From Oribacterium sp. WCC10 (GTDB lineage Bacteria > Bacillota > Clostridia > Lachnospirales > Lachnospiraceae), in NCBI RefSeq assembly GCF_900113415.1, contig NZ_FOPH01000006.1, positions 124,001 to 188,000 on the forward strand: 64,000 nucleotides of DNA. The letters run 5' to 3'. Below are positions 9,753 to 19,225 of the stretch, piece after piece (position 1 is the stretch's first letter; every line of letters begins with the position of its first letter). Below the pieces are notes generated by a model. The model was given only the letters and a program-made list of their open reading frames with translations. It did no database searches and had not been told where the DNA came from. The translations under genes were made by a program, and so were the position numbers.

Positions 9753-10121
9753 ATGATTCAGCAGGAAACAAGACTTAGAGTTGCTGATAACACAGGTGCA
9801 AAAGAGCTTCTTTGCATCCGCGTTATGGGTGGCTCAACCAGAAGATATGCTGCAGTCGGAGATACAATCGTGGCATCTGTTAAGGATGCAATCCCTGGCG
9901 GACAGGTAAAGAAGGGCGATGTTGTAAAGGCTGTTGTAGTTAGAACAGTAGACGATATTCGTCGTAAAGATGGTAGCTACATCAAGTTCGATGAGAATGC
10001 AGCTGTTATTCTCAAGGATGATGGAACACCAAAGGGAACTCGTATTTTTGGACCGGTAGCAAGAGAGCTTCGTGATCATGGTTACATGAAGATCGTTTCA
10101 CTCGCTCCGGAAGTACTGTAA
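9753..10121 (+). CDS. rplN: 50S ribosomal protein L14
   Basis: 122 residues, invariant family length. L14 contacts 16S rRNA at an intersubunit bridge and is the target of the silencing factor RsfS. Diagnostic [19 protein letters not shown] start. AAGGAG precedes ATG 9753. Confidence 0.97.
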   Translation: MIQQETRLRVADNTGAKELLCIRVMGGSTRRYAAVGDTIVASVKDAIPGGQVKKGDVVKAVVVRTVDDIRRKDGSYIKFDENAAVILKDDGTPKGTRIFGPVARELRDHGYMKIVSLAPEVL

Positions 10122-10133
10122 GGAGGTTACCAG

Positions 10134-10439
10134 ATGCGTAGAATTAAGAAAGACGATATGGTACAGATCATTGCCGGTAAGGACAATGGCAAGCAGGGCA
10201 AGGTACTTTCTTTTGACCCGGCAACCAATAAAGTAGTCGTTGAAGGCTGCAATATGGTAACCAAGCACCAGAAGCCATCTCAGACTAACCCTCAGGGTGG
10301 CATCCTTCATAAGGAAGCAGCAATTGATGCTTCTAATGTTATGCTCGTAGTTGATGGACAGCCTACACGTGTTGGCTTTGAGATCAGAGACGGCAAGAAG
10401 GTTAGAGTTGCAAAGAAAACTGGTAAGGTTATCGACTAA
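10134..10439 (+). CDS. rplX: 50S ribosomal protein L24
   Basis: 101 residues. L24 initiates large-subunit assembly. An N-terminal KOW motif (about residues 5-31, [16 protein letters not shown]) is clear, followed by [21 protein letters not shown] precedes the ATG, 12 bases after the rplN stop. Confidence 0.97.
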   Translation: MRRIKKDDMVQIIAGKDNGKQGKVLSFDPATNKVVVEGCNMVTKHQKPSQTNPQGGILHKEAAIDASNVMLVVDGQPTRVGFEIRDGKKVRVAKKTGKVID

Positions 10440-10459
10440 GAGAAAGGAGGAATTTTAAA

Positions 10460-10999
10460 ATGGCTAGATTAAAGGATCTTTACAATAGCGAGATTAAGGA
10501 TGCTATGGTTAAGAAGTTCGGTTACAAGAATGTAAACGAGATTCCTAAGCTTGATAAGATCGTTATCAACATGGGAGTAGGAGAAGCTAAGGAAAATTCC
10601 AAGGTTCTCGACAGCGCAGTTCGTGATCTTGAGATTATCACAGGACAGCACGCTGTAACAACTAAGGCAAAGAAGTCAGTGGCAAACTTCAAGATCAGAG
10701 AGGGCCAGGCTATCGGCTGTAAGGTTACTCTTCGTGGAGAAAAGATGTATGAGTTTGCTGACAGACTTATCAATCTTGCGCTTCCTCGAGTAAGAGACTT
10801 CAGAGGCGTAAATCCTAATGCATTTGATGGCAGAGGAAACTATGCACTTGGACTCAAGGAGCAGCTCATTTTCCCTGAGATCGAGTTCGATAAGGTTGAC
10901 AAGGTTAGAGGTATGGATGTTATCTTCGTAACAACAGCTAAGACTGACGAAGAGGCAAGAGAACTTCTCAGACTTTTCAACATGCCGTTCGCAAAGTAA
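10460..10999 (+). CDS. rplE: 50S ribosomal protein L5
   Basis: 179 residues, invariant length. L5 binds 5S rRNA and contacts P-site tRNA. Motifs [16 protein letters not shown] and [19 protein letters not shown] are diagnostic. AAAGGAGG lies before ATG 10460. Confidence 0.97.
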   Translation: MARLKDLYNSEIKDAMVKKFGYKNVNEIPKLDKIVINMGVGEAKENSKVLDSAVRDLEIITGQHAVTTKAKKSVANFKIREGQAIGCKVTLRGEKMYEFADRLINLALPRVRDFRGVNPNAFDGRGNYALGLKEQLIFPEIEFDKVDKVRGMDVIFVTTAKTDEEARELLRLFNMPFAK

Positions 11000-11011
11000 T
11001 CGGAGGGAAAT

Positions 11012-11197
11012 ATGGCTAAGTTATCAATGAAGTTAAAGCAGCAGAAAGCACCTAAGTTCTCTACAAGAGCTTACACAAGATGCAAGATCTGCGGAAGACC
11101 ACACAGTGTACTCAAGAAGTATGGCATTTGCCGTATCTGCTTCCGCGAGTTAGCTTATAAGGGTGAGATTCCAGGAGTTAAGAAGGCTTCTTGGTAA
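11012..11197 (+). CDS. rpsN: 30S ribosomal protein S14, zinc type
   Basis: 61 residues, the short zinc-binding (type Z) form. The four zinc cysteines C24, C27, C40 and C43 are present (CKIC and CRIC). S14 organises the 30S head. It is the last gene before a 344-base stretch that holds a likely internal promoter, so it probably closes the upstream part of the cluster. Confidence 0.97.
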   Translation: MAKLSMKLKQQKAPKFSTRAYTRCKICGRPHSVLKKYGICRICFRELAYKGEIPGVKKASW

Positions 11198-11225
11198 GTC
11201 CTTAACTTCAATTAAGAGCCGATGG

Positions 11226-11325
11226 CAATGTTTTGGATTTAATCCAAAATGTTGTCAAAGGTGATAATTTCTGGATTGTATTCAAATAAATACAAAAATA
11301 TTTATAAAAGATACGCCAGACCGGG
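11226..11325 (+). other. Hairpins between rpsN and rpsH
   Basis: No gene lies in 11198-11541. Its first part holds a stem-loop with arms CAATGTTTTGGATT/AATCCAAAATGTTG (11229-11256) and a second one, TTGTATT/AAATACAA (about 11275-11294). Neither has a clear T run; they may end or stabilise the transcript that comes from rpsJ to rpsN. Confidence 0.45.
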
Positions 11326-11353
11326 TTGAAAGCCGGAATAAAATGGTTATAAT
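11326..11353 (+). promoter_or_regulatory. Likely internal promoter before rpsH
   Basis: TTGAAA (11326-11331), 16-base spacer and a perfect TATAAT (11348-11353). Transcription would begin near 11360 and give a leader of about 180 bases to rpsH. The leader (11360-11541) has a hairpin GTGCAG/CTGCAC (about 11376-11395) and TCCGAA-AATAA-TTCGGA (11476-11492). It could be an S8-type control site, but this is inference. Confidence 0.55.
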
Positions 11354-11541
11354 GTAAATGTTGCGCCACAGGAAGTGCAGTAGTTGATGCTGCACCATTC
11401 AACTAAGCACAGATTCATGATTGAGTCGGTGGACTGGTTGAGTGAGAACAACCTGGAGACGTGGCATTTGCTTTGTCCGAAAATAATTCGGATTTGTAAC
11501 AAATTTATTTTTACACTATTTGAGAAAGGATATCCGTAAAA

Positions 11542-11943
11542 ATGAGTATGAGTGATCCAATCGCAGATATGCTTACAAGAATTCGTAACGCAAATACTGC
11601 AAAGCATGACACAGTGACCATCCCATCATCAAAGATGAAAGTAGCTATAGCTGACATCCTTGTTAATGAGGGTTACATCGCAAAGTATGAGCTTGTTGAT
11701 GGCGGAAAGTTCAAGGACATCAAAGTAACACTTAAGTATGGTGCAACTAAGAACGAGAAGATCATCAGCGGCATCCGTAAGATTTCTAAGCCAGGTCTTC
11801 GTGTATATGCCGGCAAGGAGAACATGCCTTCTGTACTTGGCGGTCTTGGTATCGCTATTGTTTCAACTAATCAGGGTGTAATGACTGATCGTGAAGCAAG
11901 AGCAAAGGGCGTTGGCGGAGAAGTTCTTGCATTCGTTTGGTAA
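11542..11943 (+). CDS. rpsH: 30S ribosomal protein S8
   Basis: 133 residues, full length. S8 binds the central domain of 16S rRNA and in E. coli represses the spc operon. Diagnostic [16 protein letters not shown] start and [21 protein letters not shown] end. GAAAGGAT precedes ATG 11542. The unusually long space before it suggests an independent transcription start here. Confidence 0.97.
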   Translation: MSMSDPIADMLTRIRNANTAKHDTVTIPSSKMKVAIADILVNEGYIAKYELVDGGKFKDIKVTLKYGATKNEKIISGIRKISKPGLRVYAGKENMPSVLGGLGIAIVSTNQGVMTDREARAKGVGGEVLAFVW

Positions 11944-12040
11944 TTGATCATTACTTTGCGAAACGGACTCGATTCCAAAATTGTAACTGTTAATTCTGAA
12001 AACTGTTGAAAAACAGAGAATTTAAGAGAGGAGACATAGT

Positions 12041-12583
12041 ATGTCACGTATCGGAAAATTACCGGTAGTCATCCCAGCAGGCGTTACTGTTGAGATCAAG
12101 GACAACAACCTCGTAACTGTTAAGGGACCTAAGGGAACTCTTGAAAAGACTTTTGCATCAGAGCTTACTCTTGAGCAGAAGGACGGAGAAGTTGTTGTTA
12201 CAAGACCTAATGATAATAAGAAAGAGAAGTCCCTTCACGGACTTACAAGAGCACTTCTCCAGAACATGGTAGATGGTGTTTCAAACGGATTTGAGAAGAA
12301 GCTTGAGATCAATGGTGTTGGTTACAGAGCTGCAAAGCAGGGTAAGACACTTACACTTACACTTGGCTACTCACATCCTGTAACAATGGAAGATCCTGAG
12401 GGCGTTGAGACTGTTCTTGAGGGTTCTAACACAATCTTCGTTAAGGGTATTGACAAGGAGAAAGTTGGTCAGTACGCAGCTGAGATCCGCAGCAAGAGAG
12501 GACCGGAGCCATATAAGGGCAAGGGTATCAAGTATGCTGATGAGACTATCAGACGTAAGGTTGGTAAGACAGGTAAGAAGTAA
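12041..12583 (+). CDS. rplF: 50S ribosomal protein L6
   Basis: 180 residues, full length. L6 lies near the factor-binding stalk. Diagnostic [19 protein letters not shown] start and [13 protein letters not shown] near the end. GAGAGGAGA precedes ATG 12041. The 97-base gap from rpsH contains a hairpin around CTGTT-GAAA-AACAG (about 12003-12016). Confidence 0.97.
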   Translation: MSRIGKLPVVIPAGVTVEIKDNNLVTVKGPKGTLEKTFASELTLEQKDGEVVVTRPNDNKKEKSLHGLTRALLQNMVDGVSNGFEKKLEINGVGYRAAKQGKTLTLTLGYSHPVTMEDPEGVETVLEGSNTIFVKGIDKEKVGQYAAEIRSKRGPEPYKGKGIKYADETIRRKVGKTGKK

Positions 12584-12599
12584 TTAGGAGGAAAGTGAA

Positions 12600-12962
12600 A
12601 TGGTAAGTAAGAGAAATAAAGCTGAACTTCGCCAGAAGAAGCACGTAAGACTTAGAAACCGTTTATCTGGTACTCCAGAGAGACCACGTCTTTCAGTGTT
12701 TAGATCTGACAAGCATATGTATGCACAGATTATCGATGATGTGGCAGGCAATACACTTTGTGCTGCTTCTACACTTGATAAGGATGCAAAGTTAGAGATC
12801 ACAAACAACATCGAGGCTGCTCAGTACGTTGGTAAGGCCATTGCTGAGAAGGCTATGGCTAAGGGAATTAAGGCTGTTGTATTTGACAGAGGTGGTTTCC
12901 TTTATCACGGTAAGGTTCAGGCTCTTGCAGATGCTGCTAGAGAAGCTGGCCTTGAATTCTAA
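12600..12962 (+). CDS. rplR: 50S ribosomal protein L18
   Basis: 120 residues. L18 carries 5S rRNA into the large subunit together with L5. Diagnostic [18 protein letters not shown] and the C-terminal [29 protein letters not shown] precedes the ATG. Confidence 0.97.
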   Translation: MVSKRNKAELRQKKHVRLRNRLSGTPERPRLSVFRSDKHMYAQIIDDVAGNTLCAASTLDKDAKLEITNNIEAAQYVGKAIAEKAMAKGIKAVVFDRGGFLYHGKVQALADAAREAGLEF

Positions 12963-12983
12963 TCGAGAGGAGAAACAAGCAAG

Positions 12984-13493
12984 ATGAAGCGTGAAAGAAT
13001 TGATGTAAATCAGTTAGAATTAAACGACAATGTCGTAGCCATCAAGCGTGTTGCGAAGACCGTAAAGGGTGGTCGTACCATGAGATTCTCTGCTCTCGTA
13101 GTAGTTGGTGATGGCAATGGTCATGTAGGTTGTGGTATTGGTAAAGCAGTTGAGGTTCCTGAGGCTATCCGTAAGGCACGTGAGGCTGCTTGCAAGGCTA
13201 TCGTAACTGTTCCTGTAACAGACGAGAAGTCAGTGCCACATGATTATGTTGGTAAGTTCGGAAGTTCAACAGTTCTTCTTAAGAAGGCACCTGAAGGAAC
13301 TGGTATAATTGCTGGTGGTCCTGCTCGTTCCGTTCTTGAGCTTGCTGGTATCAGAAACATTCGTACAAAGTCTTTAGGTTCAAATAATAAGACAAACGTA
13401 GTACTCGCTACAATTGAGGGTCTTACAGCAATGAAGACTCCAGAGGAGTTTGCTGCACTTCGTGGCAAGACTGTAGCTGAGATTACAGGTTAA
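12984..13493 (+). CDS. rpsE: 30S ribosomal protein S5
   Basis: 169 residues. S5 helps form the mRNA entry helicase and decoding accuracy region. N-terminal domain with [16 protein letters not shown] and C-terminal [14 protein letters not shown] are intact. GAGAGGAGA precedes ATG 12984. Confidence 0.97.
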   Translation: MKRERIDVNQLELNDNVVAIKRVAKTVKGGRTMRFSALVVVGDGNGHVGCGIGKAVEVPEAIRKAREAACKAIVTVPVTDEKSVPHDYVGKFGSSTVLLKKAPEGTGIIAGGPARSVLELAGIRNIRTKSLGSNNKTNVVLATIEGLTAMKTPEEFAALRGKTVAEITG

Positions 13494-13510
13494 TTAGGGA
13501 GGGTAAAGCA

Positions 13511-13693
13511 ATGGCAGATAAGTTAAAGATTACACTTGTAAAGTCTCCAATCGGTGCTATCCCTAAGCAGAGAGCAACCGTTCAGGCTCTTGGTCTCAAG
13601 AAGATTCGTCAGACTGTTGAGCTTCAGGACAATGGCGCTACAAGAGGTATGATTCAGAGAGTTAACCATCTTGTAAAAGTTGAAGAAATCTAA
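13511..13693 (+). CDS. rpmD: 50S ribosomal protein L30
   Basis: 60 residues, full length, small alpha-beta protein of the large subunit. Typical [20 protein letters not shown] and [18 protein letters not shown] precedes the ATG. Confidence 0.96.
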   Translation: MADKLKITLVKSPIGAIPKQRATVQALGLKKIRQTVELQDNGATRGMIQRVNHLVKVEEI

Positions 13694-13704
13694 GGAGGCA
13701 TACA

Positions 13705-14148
13705 ATGGAGTTAGCTAATTTAAAGCCGGCTGACGGCGCTAAGCAGTCAAAGAACTTCAGACGTGGCCGTGGTCATGGTTCAGGAAACGGCAAGACTGCT
13801 GGTAAGGGCCATAAGGGCCAGAAGGCAAGATCTGGAGCACCAAGACCTGGTTTCGAAGGTGGTCAGATGCCTTTGTTCAGACGTATTCCTAAGAGAGGAT
13901 TTACGAACATCAATACTAAGGTTATCACAGGTATCAACCTTTCTGTTCTTGAAGATAAGTACAATGATGGTGAGGAAGTAACTTTTGAAACTCTTCTTTC
14001 AAAGGGCATCATTAAGAAGCTTAACGATGGTGTTAAGATTCTTGGAAACGGTGATCTTACAAAGAAGCTCAATGTTAAGGTTACAGCTTTTTCTGCATCA
14101 GCAAAGGAAAAGATCGAAGCTTTAGGCGGAACATGTGAGGTAATCTAA
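13705..14148 (+). CDS. rplO: 50S ribosomal protein L15
   Basis: 147 residues. L15 is a late-assembly organiser with the basic, glycine-rich N-terminal tail [20 protein letters not shown] and the following [27 protein letters not shown] precedes ATG 13705. The TAA overlaps the secY start by one base. Confidence 0.97.
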   Translation: MELANLKPADGAKQSKNFRRGRGHGSGNGKTAGKGHKGQKARSGAPRPGFEGGQMPLFRRIPKRGFTNINTKVITGINLSVLEDKYNDGEEVTFETLLSKGIIKKLNDGVKILGNGDLTKKLNVKVTAFSASAKEKIEALGGTCEVI

Positions 14149-15488
14149 TGTTCAAATCGATACTGAATGCATTTAAGGTAAAGGATTTAAGAAAAAGACT
14201 TATTTTCGTTTTCCTGATGCTCGTGGTAATTAGGTTTGGATCGAATCTTCCTATTCCGGGTGTGAACTCAGAGTATTTTGCCCAGCTGTTCAACAGCATG
14301 GCTAATAATGATGCATTTGGTTGGTTTAATACGATGACTGGCGGCTCTTTCGAGCAGCTGTCAGTCTTCGCATTGTCAATCACACCGTATATCACCTCAT
14401 CCATCATCATTCAGCTCCTTACAGTTGCAATTCCAGCGCTTGAAGAGCTGCAGAAGGATGGCGAAGAGGGAAGAAAGAAGCTTACAGAGTACACCAGATA
14501 TGTGACTATAGGTCTTGCACTGATTGAATCATCGGCAATGGCTGTTGGTTTTGGTGGACAGGGGCTTCTCATCGGTTACGCTGATGCGAGCACAGTGAGA
14601 AAGATTGCAGATGTTGCGATTGCAGTTATTACAATGACAACAGGTTCTGCACTTCTCATGTGGATTGGTGAACAGATAACTGATAAAGGCATCGGTAATG
14701 GAATATCACTGGTGCTTCTTTTCAATATTCTTTCATCAGTTCCAAATGATTTTCAGACACTGTATGTCAGATTCATACAGGGAAGAAATGTTGCAACAAT
14801 GGTAGTTGCTGCTATCATCATAGCTGCATGTCTTATCGCACTTGTTGCATTTACAGTCGTTTTGACTGACGCAGAACGCAAGATACCGGTGCAGTACAGT
14901 CGTAGAGTACAGGGTAGAGGCTTGGTTGGAGGACAGTCTTCGTCGATTCCTCTTAAGGTTAATACAGCGAGTGTTATGCCGGTTATTTTTGCTAGTTCAC
15001 TTATGACAATGCCAGTTGTAATTGGACAAGTTCTTAAAGTTGATTATGGTACAGTTTTGGGACAGATCTTACGTGGTTTGAATTCTGGGTCATGGTGTAA
15101 TCCAGATGCTCCGATTTATAGTATCGGTCTTATCGTATACATTCTACTGCTGTACTTCTTTGCATATTTCTATACATCCATTTCTTTTAATCCGTTAGAA
15201 ATTGCAAATAATATGAAAAAGCAGGGCGGTTTTATCCCGGGCATTCGTCCAGGAAAACCAACCAGCGATTATCTCGATAGTATTCTTACATATATTATCT
15301 TTATCGGTGCTTCAGGTCTTGCTATCGTTGCAATTATTCCTATCTTTGTTTCCGGAGTATTCAACGTTGGAAGAATTTCTTTTGCAGGAACATCACTGAT
15401 TATCATAATTGGTGTTGTACTTGAGACATTGAAGGCAATAGAGTCACAGATGGTAGTAAGAAATTACAAGGGATTTTTAAACGACTGA
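14148..15488 (+). CDS. secY: Preprotein translocase subunit SecY
   Basis: 446 residues with about ten membrane-spanning helices; the channel subunit of the Sec export machine. Family signatures include NLPIPGVNS, the plug/pore stretch LSVFALSITPYITSSIIIQL region, DKGIGNGISLVL and FNPLEIANNMKKQGGFIPGIRPG. It starts by one-base overlap with rplO. A hairpin downstream lies between it and adk. Confidence 0.97.
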   Translation: MFKSILNAFKVKDLRKRLIFVFLMLVVIRFGSNLPIPGVNSEYFAQLFNSMANNDAFGWFNTMTGGSFEQLSVFALSITPYITSSIIIQLLTVAIPALEELQKDGEEGRKKLTEYTRYVTIGLALIESSAMAVGFGGQGLLIGYADASTVRKIADVAIAVITMTTGSALLMWIGEQITDKGIGNGISLVLLFNILSSVPNDFQTLYVRFIQGRNVATMVVAAIIIAACLIALVAFTVVLTDAERKIPVQYSRRVQGRGLVGGQSSSIPLKVNTASVMPVIFASSLMTMPVVIGQVLKVDYGTVLGQILRGLNSGSWCNPDAPIYSIGLIVYILLLYFFAYFYTSISFNPLEIANNMKKQGGFIPGIRPGKPTSDYLDSILTYIIFIGASGLAIVAIIPIFVSGVFNVGRISFAGTSLIIIIGVVLETLKAIESQMVVRNYKGFLND

Positions 15489-15497
15489 TAAGCACTA

Positions 15498-15528
15498 AGC
15501 CTCCTCTGGACAAGACTCCGGGGAGGCT
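15498..15528 (+). terminator. Hairpin between secY and adk
   Basis: AGCCTCC...GGA (15498-15510) pairs with TCCGGGGAGGCT (15517-15528), a GC-rich stem followed only by ATAAGTGTTTAA. Likely a partial terminator or processing site that lowers adk-map-infA expression relative to the r-proteins. Confidence 0.45.
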
Positions 15529-15568
15529 ATAAGTGTTTAATACATTAAACATTATTTGGAGGCCTTAA

Positions 15569-16216
15569 ATGAAGATTGTAATGTTGGGGGCACCTGGTGC
15601 CGGTAAAGGTACACAGGCAATAAAGATTGCAGATAAATATGGTATCCCGCACATCTCAACCGGTGATATCTTTAGAGCAAACATAAAGGGCGGAACCGAG
15701 CTGGGAATGAAGGCTAAGTCTTATATGGATAAGGGTGAGCTTGTTCCTGATGAAGTTACAATTGGCATGCTTCTCGACAGAATCTCTGAGGATGACTGCA
15801 AGAACGGATACGTACTTGACGGTTTCCCACGTACTATTCCACAGGCAGAAAGTCTTACAAAGGCACTGGCTGATCAGGGTGAGAAGATAGATTACGCTAT
15901 GGATATTGAGGTTCCGGACGAGGCTATTGTGAAGCGTATGTCAGGAAGAAGAGCATGTCCTAAGTGTGGTGCAACATATCATATTGTTTATGCAGCTCCA
16001 AAAGTGGAGAATATATGCGATAAGTGTGGTAGTGAGTTGATCATTCGTTCTGATGATAAGCCCGAAACGGTTCAGGATCGTCTTAATGTTTATCATAAAC
16101 AGACTGAACCACTTATTTCTTATTATAAGAATGCCGATGTACTTCGCGAGGTTGATGGTACAAAAGAACTTCAGGAAGTTTTTGATGATGTAGTTGCGAT
16201 TCTTGAAAACAAATAA
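15569..16216 (+). CDS. adk: Adenylate kinase
   Basis: 215 residues; converts ATP and AMP into two ADP in the cytosol. P-loop GAPGAGKGT (residues 7-15), the NMP-binding region with ISTGDIFRA, and DGFPRT are visible. The long LID domain holds four zinc-type cysteines in CPKC and CDKC (about residues 130-153), the usual Gram-positive form. TTGGAGG precedes ATG 15569. Confidence 0.97.
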   Translation: MKIVMLGAPGAGKGTQAIKIADKYGIPHISTGDIFRANIKGGTELGMKAKSYMDKGELVPDEVTIGMLLDRISEDDCKNGYVLDGFPRTIPQAESLTKALADQGEKIDYAMDIEVPDEAIVKRMSGRRACPKCGATYHIVYAAPKVENICDKCGSELIIRSDDKPETVQDRLNVYHKQTEPLISYYKNADVLREVDGTKELQEVFDDVVAILENK

Positions 16217-16314
16217 ATGTAATATGTATTGGAAGTCGGGCCTTTACTTCAGGTCAGTGAAGATTGACCCGTCTTCTGTGTTTTCTAAGTTTTGAGTCGG
16301 AAAGAAGTTATATA

Positions 16315-17067
16315 ATGATAGAAATTAAATCAAAACGAGAAATCGAGTTGATGCGGGAAGCAGGAAAAATTCTTGCGGAAATGCATAACAGAGTGGGCGA
16401 AAAGATTGCACCGGGCATAAGTACCGGAGAGTTGGATGAGTTCGCAGAGAAGACTATGCGAAAGTTAGGCGGCTTCCCAAGTATGAAGGGTCTTTATGAT
16501 TTTCCGGGTTGCTGCTGTATATCTGTTAATGAGGAAGTTATTCATGGAATACCTGATCGTCATCGTATATTAAAAGATGGTGACATAGTTTCCATTGATA
16601 CTTGTACAAGCTATCATGGCTATAATGCTGACGCAACCAGAACATGGGCTGTGGGTGATATTTCCGATGATGCAAAGAAAATCATTAAAGTCTGTTATGA
16701 TGCATTCTGGAAAGGTGCTGAGCAGGCTGTGGTAGGAAATCATCTTAATGATATTTGCGCCACAATCGGTAACTATGTTGAATCTCAGGGCTGTGGTGTA
16801 ATCACAGATTATTGCGGGCATGGAATTGGCAGCGAGATACACATGGATCCAGAGGTGCCTAACTATGATTTGCATAGGAAGGGACCGAAATTATGTGCGG
16901 GCATGGTTCTTGCGGTAGAGCCAATGATTACATTGGGTTCACCTGAGGTACACACAGGGGCTAACGGATGGTCCGTAATACCGGATGACGGTAGCTTATC
17001 ATGCCACTATGAAAATACAATTCTTATTACAGATAACGGACCGGAAATCCTGACTCTGATTAAATAA
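16315..17067 (+). CDS. map: Type I methionine aminopeptidase
   Basis: 250 residues; removes the initiator Met from nascent proteins. The metal-binding set of the family is intact: Asp in SIDTCTSYHG and YNADATRTW, His in YCGHGIGSEIH, Glu in AVEPMI and in HYENTILI. ATG 16315 is preferred to an in-frame TTG 51 bases upstream, because homologues begin MIEIKS-like and the extra 17 residues are not conserved in character. No extra N-terminal zinc domain. Confidence 0.95.
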   Translation: MIEIKSKREIELMREAGKILAEMHNRVGEKIAPGISTGELDEFAEKTMRKLGGFPSMKGLYDFPGCCCISVNEEVIHGIPDRHRILKDGDIVSIDTCTSYHGYNADATRTWAVGDISDDAKKIIKVCYDAFWKGAEQAVVGNHLNDICATIGNYVESQGCGVITDYCGHGIGSEIHMDPEVPNYDLHRKGPKLCAGMVLAVEPMITLGSPEVHTGANGWSVIPDDGSLSCHYENTILITDNGPEILTLIK

Positions 17068-17106
17068 ATAAGAAGAAACTGATTAAATAATGAAGAGGAG
17101 AACTGA

Positions 17107-17325
17107 ATGTCAAAATCAGATGTAATTGAGATTACTGGTAAAGTAATTGAAAAACTTCCGAATGCAATGTTTCAGGTTGAACTTGAAAATGGCCATCAGG
17201 TACTTGCACATATTTCCGGAAAGCTTCGTATGAATTACATTAGAATTCTTCCAGGTGACAAGGTGACAATTGAACTTTCGCCATATGACCTTTCAAAAGG
17301 CAGAATCATCTGGAGAGACAAATAA
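17107..17325 (+). CDS. infA: Translation initiation factor IF-1
   Basis: 72 residues, OB-fold factor that occupies the 30S A site during initiation. Diagnostic [20 protein letters not shown] and GRIIWRDK end. GAGGAG precedes the ATG. Many Clostridia have a KOW-domain gene between map and infA; none fits in the 39 bases here. Confidence 0.97.
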   Translation: MSKSDVIEITGKVIEKLPNAMFQVELENGHQVLAHISGKLRMNYIRILPGDKVTIELSPYDLSKGRIIWRDK

Positions 17326-17360
17326 AGCTGTAAAAGGATTCTGACAATTGAAAAAAAGTC

Positions 17361-17389
17361 TTTACAAGTAAAGATGCTTTTGTTAGAAT
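17361..17389 (+). promoter_or_regulatory. Likely promoter of the alpha section
   Basis: TTTACA (17361-17366), 17-base spacer, TAGAAT (17384-17389). Transcription from about 17396 would serve rpmJ-rpsM-rpsK-rpsD-rpoA-rplQ. It lies in the 110-base gap between infA and rpmJ, the widest non-hairpin gap in this part. Confidence 0.5.
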
Positions 17390-17435
17390 AATACGGCAAC
17401 TTTGTTCGAATTCGTTATTAGAAAGGGGAATTACT

Positions 17436-17549
17436 ATGAAGGTAAGATCATCAGTAAAGCCTATCTGCGAGAAATGCAAAGTCATTAAGCGTAAAGGCTC
17501 TATCAGAATTATCTGCGAAAACCCTAAGCACAAGCAGAGACAAGGTTAA
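17436..17549 (+). CDS. rpmJ: 50S ribosomal protein L36
   Basis: 37 residues, the zinc-binding form. The zinc ligands C11, C14, C27 and H32 are present (CEKC and CENPKH). Starts at ATG 17436 behind AAAGGGG and ends at TAA 17547-17549. Position between infA and rpsM is the standard one. Confidence 0.96.
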   Translation: MKVRSSVKPICEKCKVIKRKGSIRIICENPKHKQRQG

Positions 17550-17570
17550 TTTTAACAGGAGGAAACAAAA

Positions 17571-17939
17571 ATGGCTCGTATTGCAGGTGTCGATTTACCT
17601 AGAGAGAAGCGTATCGAGATTGGTCTGACTTATATTTATGGTATCGGACAGTCTTCAGCTGATAAGATTCTCAAGGCAACAGGCGTTAACCCTGATACAC
17701 GTGTTAAGGATCTCACTGACGAAGAAGTAAAGGTACTCGCAAACTATATTGCTGAGAACCAGGTAGTAGAGGGTGATCTCAGAAGATCAGTTGCTCTTGA
17801 TATCAAGAGACTTCAGGAGATTGGCTGCTTCCGTGGAATCCGTCACAGAAGAGGTCTTCCGGTTAGAGGTCAGAAGACTAAGACTAATGCTAGAACACGT
17901 AAGGGACCACGTAAGACAGTAGCTAACAAGAAGAAGTAA
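17571..17939 (+). CDS. rpsM: 30S ribosomal protein S13
   Basis: 122 residues. S13 sits at the top of the 30S head and contacts the large subunit and tRNA. Diagnostic [20 protein letters not shown] and the basic end [28 protein letters not shown] precedes the ATG. The 132-base gap after it holds a small hairpin (CTGATT/AATCAG near 17987-18003) and no gene. Confidence 0.97.
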   Translation: MARIAGVDLPREKRIEIGLTYIYGIGQSSADKILKATGVNPDTRVKDLTDEEVKVLANYIAENQVVEGDLRRSVALDIKRLQEIGCFRGIRHRRGLPVRGQKTKTNARTRKGPRKTVANKKK

Positions 17940-18071
17940 TTAGCTGAATCTTGTAGGTGAAAAGTCATGATCTGAAATGATCAATCTGATTTATAAAATC
18001 AGAAGTAACTATTGTGATCTTCATGTTTTAAATACAGGAAGACAGTTAAAGGAAAGTAGGTTAGTTTTAAT

Positions 18072-18461
18072 ATGGCTTCAGGTAAGAGAATAACAAAGAA
18101 GCGCGTAAAGAAAAACGTTGAACGCGGACAGGCACATATTCAGGCATCTTTCAACAACACTATTGTTACACTGACAGATGCAGAGGGTAACGCTCTTTCA
18201 TGGGCAAGTGCCGGTGGTCTTGGATTCAAAGGTTCAAGAAAATCTACTCCATATGCAGCTCAGATGGCTGCTGAAACTGCTGTTAAGGCAGCTTTAGTAC
18301 ACGGCTTAAAGTATGTGGATGTTAGTGTTAAGGGACCAGGATCTGGACGTGAGGCAGCTATTCGTGCCCTTCAGGCAAATGGTCTTGAGGTAACATCTAT
18401 TAAGGATGTGACTCCTGTTCCACACAACGGATGCCGTCCACCAAAGCGCAGAAGAGTATAA
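18072..18461 (+). CDS. rpsK: 30S ribosomal protein S11
   Basis: 129 residues. S11 lines the mRNA exit path on the platform. Diagnostic [16 protein letters not shown] and the C-terminal [17 protein letters not shown]. The ribosome binding site is weak (AAAGTAGG far upstream), unlike its neighbours. Confidence 0.97.
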   Translation: MASGKRITKKRVKKNVERGQAHIQASFNNTIVTLTDAEGNALSWASAGGLGFKGSRKSTPYAAQMAAETAVKAALVHGLKYVDVSVKGPGSGREAAIRALQANGLEVTSIKDVTPVPHNGCRPPKRRRV

Positions 18462-18503
18462 TCTTTTTTGATTAGCTTATAGCAAAATACTTAAAAGACA
18501 TAG

Positions 18504-18528
18504 GCCGCAGTATGTATAAAATAGCGGC
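18504..18528 (+). promoter_or_regulatory. Hairpin in the rpsD leader
   Basis: GCCGC (18504-18508) pairs with GCGGC (18524-18528) in the 144-base space before rpsD. S4 controls the alpha operon in several bacteria by binding mRNA; this could be part of such a site, but the sequence alone does not show it. Confidence 0.3.
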
Positions 18529-18605
18529 AGATCTGTCCGAAGAAGTCTATGGATGTAAAGGACGTATCACGTAAATATTCATGATATTAATAAGGAGAAA
18601 GAATT

Positions 18606-19199
18606 ATGGCAGTTGATAAAACTCCCGTACTTAAAAGATGCAGGTCACTTGGACTTGACCCTGTATTTTTAGGAATTGACAAGAAGTCAAACAGACAGCT
18701 TAGAAATCAGCGTCGTAAGATGTCAGAGTATGGCACTCAGCTTCGTGAGAAGCAGAAGGCTAAGTTCATCTATGGCGTACTTGAGAAGCCTTTCAGAAAT
18801 TATTATGCAAAGGCTAACAAGATGAAGGGCCAGACAGGTACAAACCTCATGATCCTTCTTGAGTCTCGTCTTGATAACGTAATTTTCAGAATGGGTCTTG
18901 CACGTACTCGTCGTGAGGCACGTCAGATTGTTGGTCACAGACTCATTACTGTAAATGGCAAGGTTGTAAACATTCCTTCATATCTTGTATCAGCAGGCGA
19001 TGTTGTTGCAGTTAAGGAGAACAAGAAGTCTCTTCAGAGATTTAAGGATATCCTTGAGGTGACAAATGGTCGTTTGACACCAGCTTGGCTTGATGCAGAT
19101 CAGGAGAATTTAAAGGCTACTGTAAAGCAGCTTCCTTCAAGAGAGGAAATCGACGTTCCGGTTAACGAGATGCTTATCGTCGAGTTGTATTCAAAATAA
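18606..19199 (+). CDS. rpsD: 30S ribosomal protein S4
   Basis: 197 residues; primary 16S rRNA binder and frequent autoregulator. It has the C-minus form (no N-terminal zinc cysteine set) and a clear S4 RNA-binding domain (SRLDNVIFRMGLARTRREAR). AAGGAGA precedes ATG 18606. It is followed 26 bases later by rpoA, as in most Firmicutes. Confidence 0.96.
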   Translation: MAVDKTPVLKRCRSLGLDPVFLGIDKKSNRQLRNQRRKMSEYGTQLREKQKAKFIYGVLEKPFRNYYAKANKMKGQTGTNLMILLESRLDNVIFRMGLARTRREARQIVGHRLITVNGKVVNIPSYLVSAGDVVAVKENKKSLQRFKDILEVTNGRLTPAWLDADQENLKATVKQLPSREEIDVPVNEMLIVELYSK

Positions 19200-19225
19200 T
19201 TAGCCTGCAATAAAGGAGGCATTGC

